Below are positions 57,354 through 64,000 of a stretch of 64,000 nt of DNA, in pieces. Source of the DNA: Spizellomyces punctatus DAOM BR117 (taxonomy: Eukaryota; Chytridiomycota; Chytridiomycetes; Spizellomycetales; Spizellomycetaceae); the NCBI RefSeq assembly GCF_000182565.1, contig NW_015971543.1, positions 1,263,378 to 1,327,377 of the forward strand, written 5' to 3'. The notes beneath the pieces were generated by a model, which was not told the DNA's origin, made no database searches, and saw only the letters and a list, made by a program, of their open reading frames with translations. Numbering within the stretch: the stretch's first letter is position 1; each line of letters opens with the position of its first letter. The translations under genes were made by a program, and so were the position numbers.

Positions 57354-57935
57354 TATGGTCCTCTCGTACCGTCGCCTCTGAAAAGCGATTGATTGAACCA
57401 TGATCATCCATTGGATGAGCTCGTTCACTATGGTGTTGGAATGTTTGTACGCTTCTGGGCTATTTTTTTTGTTATGATTTGTATCATTTCTTTTTTTTGT
57501 TTTGTTTTGTTTGGGTTCGTGATTAGTAGTCATGTTGTGCGTGTCTGTGTGTTGGGTTAGAGTGGGGATTCTGTGGTGCGTCTTGGTTGTTTTGAGTTTT
57601 TGTCGGAATGTGGGTATTAGTATTTTTCTTTGTTGTTTTTCTTTTTGTTTTATCGGTGAGGTATGGGTAGGGATGCATGTAGAGCTTTTTTATTGCTTTA
57701 TTTTTTGGGCGATTTCTGTACGTGTGTGGAATGATTGTTTGTTTTCATGCGGGTTTTGGTCTTGTTGGTATAGTTTTTCTTTTTTTTTGGTGCGTTCATC
57801 TTGGTGGGTTTTTATAATGAAATAATAAATTATGAAAAAAACATGAATGACATTACAAATGCTGGTACACATTGATTCACACATGTCCTCCCAGTCATCG
57901 AGAAAAAGCTCTAAATAGCTTCCACTACCCCAATT
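57354..57935. other. Convergent 3' region, T/G-rich
   Basis: 582 bases strongly rich in T and G on the plus strand (TTTTGTTTTGTTTTG, many TTGTTT). Low-complexity readings only; no gene. Confidence 0.45.
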
Positions 57936-60252
57936 TCAAGCCCTCTCAGTCCGCTTATATTCGACAAAAGCCCTCAAATTTACAATAGCCAAATCAGCAG
58001 CCTCACGGACATCTCTGAATCGCCTCTTGTCGACCGTTTTGACTTTTGTTCTCAAAACGGGTATCAGTTCCATGAGGGTTTTCAGAAACCGTCCTTCAAC
58101 AAAGACGGGGAGGTCATAATCGTAGGACGCATCAGCGTAAATATCAAAAAGGGCGTTGAGGATTTCGATGACGACGGTTACAGGGGCTGTGGGGAGGTGG
58201 TTGACGAGTGTGTGACCGATTTTCTGCAAAGTTACGGATGATTTAGTACTGAAAAATCGGATGATCATTCCATAAAGACAAACTTACCCGATTCATCTCG
58301 ACGTTTCCCTGCACTTTAGCCAAAACACCCAATACACCTACACATTTGCTTTGAACGGCTTCATCGCCCTGTTTCGCTCCCTCACACAATCTATCAATCT
58401 GCTCAACGGTCGGGATAATCTTCCCAGTGCCTTCCAAACATCTCGCCAAAGCCCATAGAGCGCCAACACATGCTTCAAGTGTTTCTCCATTCGATTGTTG
58501 GGCGATGGTGAATAGCTCTACCCAAAGCTGCTCGGGGTTGGGGGTAGCCATGAGAGCCTTCTGTCCCGCCGACGTAGAAAGAATGTTTGTCAATGCTGTC
58601 AGTGCTCTATTTTGAAGGTTTTGTAGGCGCGTGAGAGTAGGTGCTTGCTGGGGGATACTGAGACGGAGTAGAGTAGCGAGGAGAGTGGGGTGGGATTGCA
58701 GGATTGGGAGACGGGGATCGTTGGACGGCTCAATATCCATTCCACTGTCATGGACGTCTGTATCGTTTTCCATCATTGTGATCGCTTCGTCTACTTCTTC
58801 TTCATCATCGTTGCTAGTCTGAGAAGCATCTTCCCATGCATCAGAATTGGGCATGTCGTCGGAAAATATATTGGAAAGAATCTCAAGGGAGAGTTGAAGC
58901 GTTTCCAAATTTGATCCAATGGACTGAAGCTTGTGGTTTTCTTTTTCGTTCATTTTACTCACGTCCATTTCCTCCCCGTCCTTCATGTCGGGCATCGAGG
59001 TCTCGCTCATTGCTTTGGCAACATTTGCTGCCGTTTGGATGGCACCCGGGACGTCGTAGTCCAGAGTACTTGTCACCCCCGATACCATTGCAACATACAA
59101 TTGATGTTGCTGTTCTTCGGGAACGGTCGACCGAACATTGTATAGAATACCTGCCGAAAGCGCTCGAAGAAGGATCCGGTTCTCGTCCCAAACTGTGTAC
59201 GCTTGTACAGTGCCAGATGCGATAGATGCAAGGAGGGTGGTGTACTCTGGGTGTGAGGTGAAGTAGTTGTGGCAGGGGATGTTGTCTTCTGTGAGGGTAT
59301 TGAGGCATTGGGCTATGACGAGATGGTTAGGCATTGTATCCCCCGATAAACTGTGTAATGGGCTTACCAGCTACTTGGACTAGGCTCCAGGGAACGTTGT
59401 GAGCGGGGTTAATAATGTCCATAAGGAAGGGGATGATGGGTGATGTGGTAATGGTCTTGACTGCGTCGTCCAGAGTCTCACTGCTCTTTTTCGATTAGCT
59501 CTGGTAAAAGGAAGATCAGAAAGTCAAACCTTACCTCAAACTCCACAAGAGAGCCACAACTTGCTCTGCAAAATCAAACGCGACACGACGCTGTGTTTGC
59601 TCTGTCTTGTCTGTGGTTGGTTCTCCACTAAGGACTTTTGCGATCCACTCGCTTATCTAGATGCAAAAAGGTGTTACATAAAATCTTCATTTGCGAACAG
59701 CCATGAAACGACTCTCATCAAACCTTGGGCGTCAACGCAAGCAACGGCGTCAAAACATTCTTTTTGAACATCTCTTTGCAAACGTCCTCACCACCAACGA
59801 CTGCCAAATTCCTGACAACAATCATCCATCAATCTTTCGTTACACCATAAAAGAAACGTACTGCAATACCCTACCTCAAAGCCCCAGCTCCTTCCAAAGC
59901 CACCTCCACTTGTGGATCACTCAAGAGTCTCAGCAAAGCATCGACTAACCCTCCGCTCAACAGTTTCTTGCGTGTATCTTGGTCAAGAACTAGGTTTGAC
60001 AAGGCGGTAGCGGCCCAGGCGCGGTCTTCTGGAGAGAAAGAAGCAAGCTAAAATAGATTTAGTGAACCAGTTCATATCAAGATAGAAGAGTTAGTTACTA
60101 TGAACCTTCTTGACGATAGGGAGGATTCCTGGGGTTTGTTCCTGCTGTTGCAAGGAAGACGACGAGAGAACGACGGGTGGTCCGCTGAGACCCGTCGGAT
60201 CTGTTCTGTGCTTCCGCGCAGTTTTCTTTGTGCTGTTTGTGCTCTTGCCCAT
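57936..60252 (-). CDS. SYO1: Symportin Syo1/HEATR3
   Basis: Importin adaptor that co-imports ribosomal proteins uL18 and uL5. Exons 60252-60106, 60047-59875, 59811-59724, 59656-59535, 59480-59368, 59312-58288, 58223-57936 join in frame to 651 residues. The start MGKSTNSTKKTARKHRTDPT with GLSGPP is the basic N-terminus of Syo1/HEATR3. The armadillo/HEAT part follows: FSPEDRAWAATALSNLVLDQ, VEVALEGAGALRNLAVVGG, then NVPWSLVQVAAQCLNTL. An acidic loop (EDASQTSNDDEEEVDEA) occurs at about 390. C-terminal repeats read LEACVGALWALARCLEGTGK and QSKCVGVLGVLAKVQGNVEM. All introns are 59-71 nt. Divergent from the small orphan gene. Confidence 0.9.
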
Positions 60253-60425
60253 CTTGTCCAAGTCAAGAATGCGGTTCGCTTGGCCAAAATGCAAAGGTAA
60301 AAGTGCATTGAAAGTCTAAACCAAAAGGACAAAAAGAATTCAGATGGTCATGTGATCTGCAGAGACACGACGCGAATGACTTTTGGAATTGCAACACACT
60401 TGTCTTTTGAGGACGAGCTCATGGA

Positions 60426-60862
60426 ATGGACACTTTATTCCAGTCAATAGCTCTAAGCAACCCGCGAACCCCACTATCATCATCCACTTCTCCAGATTTC
60501 TCTGACCCAATATCAGGTTAGTTTTCACAGTTTGACTTGGTTGGTAATATCATGGTTCAAACTCTCGAACAGAAGATGAGCCCTCCCATGTCGAGGCATG
60601 CACTTCCGACGAGATAGTAAAAGAAACCTACAAAGGTACGTTACATACGATCTACATTATATCATATTCATCATTTACATAACAGTTGTCCAAAGCAACC
60701 CAGAAACAAGCCGTTGAGAGTGTGAAAGCCATTGTAGACAGTTTGGACGATGATGCGTGGATGTTTGTGCGAAATAAAGTTGTGAAACGGCGGGGTTGTG
60801 CAGGGAAACGGAATAAGAGAATTGGAGAGGAGATTGCAGAGTGGTTAAGGGTTAATCCGTAG
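60426..60862 (+). CDS. Small basic protein, unknown family
   Basis: Three exons, 60426-60516, 60573-60635, 60696-60862, give 106 residues. The start MDTLFQSIALSNPRTPLSSS leads to an acidic middle (SEDEPSHVEACTSDEIVKE) and a well-formed C-terminus, AVESVKAIVDSLDDDAWMFV then RNKVVKRRGCAGKRNKRIG and EEIAEWLRVNP. The exon-3 acceptor (CCAAAG) keeps the frame, while the better-looking AACAG gives a stop. The last 60 residues look like a folded helical domain. I do not recognise it. Confidence 0.5.
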
Positions 60863-61101
60863 GGATATTGTCCTCGGCGAGGGGAAAAAGTTTGTAGGGC
60901 ACCGCATGCACTATGCATCTTTTAGGCTCAGCAAGGTTTTTTGGGCCGCCACGAAGAGGCCCACTTTGCTATATGTACCATATAATCATAATAGAACCTT
61001 TGCATAAATTGCCATCCCTTCCCTGTCGTCGGTTCATATGACTGGATCCTCGCATTGAATAAGACAATACTGCACCGAATCATGTACCCCCTTTAGTATT
61101 T
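60863..61101. other. Intergenic region before the SINE
   Basis: 239 bases with no gene. AT-rich. Confidence 0.35.
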
Positions 61102-61322
61102 GATCAAAAAACATAACGCAGGCCCCCTTTCACCCGCCGAGGCCCTCTCTATGACTGCCCTCCCCCTTAGGAACAATCATAGAGCTCCAATCCGAAGATG
61201 GAGGTAGCTGCTCACACCACGCGCACTACAGTCCAAGCCAACCAATTCACACACGGGGAGTCGAACGCCGGTCAGTCGAGTCGCACGTCTGCGCCTTAAC
61301 CAACTGGACTATTCGGCCCCCT
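61102..61322 (-). mobile_element. tRNA-derived SINE, full-length copy
   Basis: On the minus strand the element starts GGGGGCCGAATAGTCCAGTTGG and contains both Pol III promoter boxes: box A (TAGTCCAGTTGG) and box B (GCGTTCGACTCC). This tRNA-like head cannot form a matched acceptor stem, so it is not a working tRNA. A ~150-nt body follows that is nearly identical to 40323-40470, ending GGGGGCCTGCGTTATGTTTTTTGAT. Head with internal promoter, unrelated body and short tail make this a short interspersed element. No flanking target duplication was established by eye. Confidence 0.8.
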
Positions 61323-62243
61323 TAACTCCCATGTGTATATACGGGCATCTAAAGGAGACCGGGTTGGTCCCCCTGGATTCTGTCTTCCTGACGCGCTGAT
61401 CTAATCGGTCACGTGTCGCGTGTCCGAATCTCAGACCGTGGCAGACTTTTCAGAACGAATTTAGCTGTAGCATTGGCCACAAAGGTAATGAGATTGTGGT
61501 ATATCAGACTTAATATTCCGATTTGAGATGAAGAGCATACATGAGCACGCTGTTGCTAGCCATTCATAAGGAAAAGATGGCCCAACGCGGAAGCAATCTT
61601 GGTTAGCTCTATGTGGTAGTAAGCTCCCAACCGCCTAGCAGAAGGAAACTTGTTCCAAAGAAATCAAGTTGACAAGGCGTAGAAAGATATTCTGTGAGCG
61701 TCGTCTGTTTTGGCACAACATTCGCCGGGGTAAGGGTCTGCATTGCACCGGCAGTAACCGATAATTTAAAAAAGGGTGTCCTTGACGTCGCTATTGAACG
61801 CAATAGCACTGTACACTTGATTACATCCCATGAACGGCCCTGACTTCCATAATAATGCTTGTTTTTTGGTATATTGTTGAAGGGTATTCAATGTATCGCG
61901 GGGCATTTGGACTAGATTGTGCATTAATGCGATATACTGCGTAAATCTTTCATGGAAACAGTATAGTGGTCAATCGGTTCAGACACATCAAAATGGCTTG
62001 CGGACCTGGCGGCGTGATGTCGGATACCTCTGCATCTGTCATCGATCACAGTTCATGCAGATAAGACCATTTGAAAAGATAATGCCCAGCACTTTCACAT
62101 AGCGCGATAGGTTGCTTGTATGAAGAGTATAATGCCCAAAGTTGGTACATGAACTCTTATTTTAAATTACACACCACTACAATTACAACATGTGCCTTTA
62201 TCTCTCATGACTCTAAATAACCACCTCTTGTTCAATCATTTGT
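61323..62243. other. Intergenic region
   Basis: 0.9 kb. A weak second tRNA-like stretch occurs at about 61396-61440 (CTGATCTAATCGG ... GTCCGAATCTC) but does not fold as a tRNA by eye. No gene is supported. Confidence 0.35.
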
Positions 62244-63152
62244 TCAATCGTCGTCCTCATCCTCGTCATCATCATCGTCGTCGTCGTCATCGTCGTCATC
62301 GTCGTCGCCCTTCCTAGCAGGCGCAGGTGGGGTGGGTGCAGGAGCCGGAGCTGCAGGAGGAAGAGGGGGTGTAGCCGGAAGAGTGCCATTTCCATTAGGA
62401 GGGGGTACAGTCCCTCCACCCTGAGGCTGGATCGTAACCGCCTGAAGAATCTCCCAAGGCGCTTCCTCACCATCCGTCGCAATGACGAGATTGACTATTC
62501 AAACAAATGTGAATGCAAAGATCTGTGCACACCCGCCAATATACAATATACTTACATGTGATGGGACCCACATTTGCATTGGGTGCCGTCCACTGGAACT
62601 GCAAATTTGTGCCTTTGATAGACGTATCGGCGTGCGTCACGGTGCTTTCGGGTGAGTCTTGGGTGATACCCGCTAAAAAAGAGGATCAAATAGAAATAAG
62701 CATTGTATGTGTTTGGCATTAAGATATCCACTACCGACCCGCCTGACAAATAGAAGTTGTCTGAGGTCTAAAGCCTTTAGGTATTGCAAAGACTCCGACA
62801 TGCTGTTTTAAGTTGTTTGGCGCGAGTGCAGCGTCTTGCTGAGTTCCGGGTGTTGCGTACATGAGGAGTCCTTTCCAGGATCTTTGACCGGTAATGGATA
62901 GGGTCATTTGTTGGCCGGGGGTCTGTGCAAACACCAATTAGTCAAAGTTGCAGACCGAAAGTTAAAGTACAAGATGCTTACATAGGTGTTGGCCGATGGC
63001 TGCGCACCAAAGTTGAGCTGGGTATTTTTAACTTCGTGACCATTGGCGATAACGGTTGGGTTGATGGCGCATTTTGGGGCACCCCTTGGGAGAGCCGTGA
63101 TGCTTGCTGTTCCCCATAAGATGGTCAAAAGGAAGGTTAAGACTGTTTTCAT
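62244..63152 (-). CDS. Secreted Reeler-domain protein with an acidic Asp/Glu tail
   Basis: Exons 63152-62982, 62922-62739, 62672-62556, 62494-62244 give 240 residues. A signal peptide (MKTVLTFLLTILWGTASITA) is followed by a Reeler-like beta-sandwich: GAPKCAINPTVIANGHEVK, YTPGQQMTLSITGQRSWKG, LLMYATPGTQ, VGVFAIPKGFRP, CQ, DSPESTVTHADTS, LQFQWTAPNANVGPITFNLV. Such domains occur in secreted and surface proteins such as reelin and insect defence proteins. A Pro/Ala-rich linker leads to the C-terminus, a run of 13 Asp followed by a short Asp/Glu stretch. The encoding GAC/GAT tract is a trinucleotide repeat. Confidence 0.82.
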
Positions 63153-64000
63153 GTCGAGTTTGAATTCTTGTTTAAGTACACTGCAATCTGAGCGGACTGG
63201 GTCGTTATGCTCACCTTTTATATCTGATACATTGCCGTCGAGACACTCATCAAAAAACTCTTGACCGCACTAGCCAAGAATGTAATGCACGCAAAGCTTG
63301 ATTATCGAAAATGTGTTCAAAGAAAGACGGTGACCAGGTTGCTTCCGTCTATTCCATCCAGGTGTGGCTCATCTTGTCATGAAGCATATCCCGAAAACTG
63401 TGCCTCCTGCGCGTTCTTACCGAGGATCTAATACCAGTGGCATAGTCATGTTCTGCTCTCCATTAAGGTTTTCCAAAAGAAAACGCCAAGAGAAAAAGCA
63501 ACGAATGGCCATGTGGTGTTTTGCCACCCGCCTGTGTGGAATGCATGGCAAGTGTCCTCGAGGGGTGGATGACTGTAGTAAGTAGGTCATGTCCAGGTTG
63601 CCAAGATTTGGTTTAGATTACAAGAATGCCGAAAGAAGGTTAATAATGATTCTTATCCTTGGCCAACGTGAATTGCGGTTTAGTCACGTCTTTGCCAGCG
63701 AGGATGATTACAATAGGTGACAATGAGCGAATACGGGTACGATCTATCCGTAGTGTGCTGAACGTCGTGGGATTCATCTTGCGAGAAAGTTCATCTAGGT
63801 TTTCCAAAGGAGGGTATGTATGGCATCCAAACCCTAAGCATGTACTTGTAATCAACAGAATGAGACTCTTCACAACCCTTGAGATTGTTCATCAACGGCT
63901 TTTAAATGTGCTCCGTTCTTCCGAGTGGTACTAGTACATGGTCTGAGATATTTCTCAAATGGAGAATATGAAATGCTAATAATGTATTAACGTAGATGGG
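63153..64000. other. Right edge, no gene supported
   Basis: 848 bases. Antiparallel open frames at about 63640-63934 lack an ATG (minus) or family features (plus). A gene reaching in from beyond 64000 cannot be excluded. Confidence 0.35.

Noticed and set aside
61258-61322. A working tRNA gene on the minus strand
   Set aside because: Boxes A and B are present but no 7-bp acceptor stem forms and the base before the anticodon would be G; the SINE explanation fits better.
63640-63873. Minus-strand frame that looks like a small secreted protein
   Set aside because: The apparent start is GTG and the frame is closed upstream by TGA with no ATG, so a eukaryotic gene is not supported.

Overview
The window looks like nuclear DNA of a zoosporic (chytrid-type) fungus. 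Almost every protein gene is split by short introns of about 45-150 nt with GT..AG ends. The families are fungal or opisthokont: LAG1-type ceramide synthase, Gal83-type AMPK beta subunit, Sse1-type Hsp110, Nic96/Nup93, SCAP, Rgd2-type F-BAR/RhoGAP, Syo1, and an Ecl1-like zinc protein. Two genes, the MYCBPAP homologue and the C19orf44 homologue, belong to families associated with flagellated cells, and taspase-1 is unusual for higher fungi. The organism is inferred from gene content only.

Layout. 1-19.9 kb is gene-dense: a partial hydrophilic protein, a secreted/GPI-type Cys protein, ceramide synthase, AMPK beta divergent from an ARL6IP4/SRp25-type RS protein, Hsp110, NIC96 and SCAP. 19.9-28.3 kb is a gene-poor repeat island. 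It holds homopolymer tracts, a minisatellite, telomere-like CCCTAA/CCGAA variant blocks in opposite orientations, a reverse-transcriptase remnant and, at its centre, a tandem array of 53-nt monomers. Each monomer begins with the first 30 nt of a proline tRNA, and the array runs in register into an intact tRNA-Pro(CGG) gene. 28.3-60.9 kb is gene-dense again: a beta-lactamase-fold-like protein, Gag1-clamp protein, RGD2, SZRD1-like, BORCS5-like, an ACAP/ASAP-type ArfGAP, C19orf44, UQCC2, TASP1, an RS-domain protein, a MIT-domain protein, a PH-like protein, MYCBPAP, an Ecl1-like protein, a secreted protein, a triple zinc-knuckle protein, SYO1 and a small orphan. 61-64 kb has a tRNA-derived SINE and a Reeler-domain secreted protein ending in an acidic Asp/Glu tail.

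The genes do not form one pathway. Groups that share a process are membrane lipid and sterol homeostasis (ceramide synthase, SCAP), small-GTPase and membrane-curvature control (RGD2, ArfGAP, BORCS5, MIT protein), RNA processing (the two RS proteins, SZRD1-like, zinc knuckle), proteostasis and nuclear transport (Hsp110, NIC96, SYO1), and mitochondrial complex III assembly (UQCC2). Many pairs are divergent with intergenic spaces of about 100-650 bp.

The most notable structure is the tRNA-half satellite at 24.9-25.5 kb. Second is the SINE family, with two near-identical copies at 40.3 and 61.1 kb. Exon boundaries were worked out by eye from reading frame, splice consensus and family similarity; no searches or RNA data were available.
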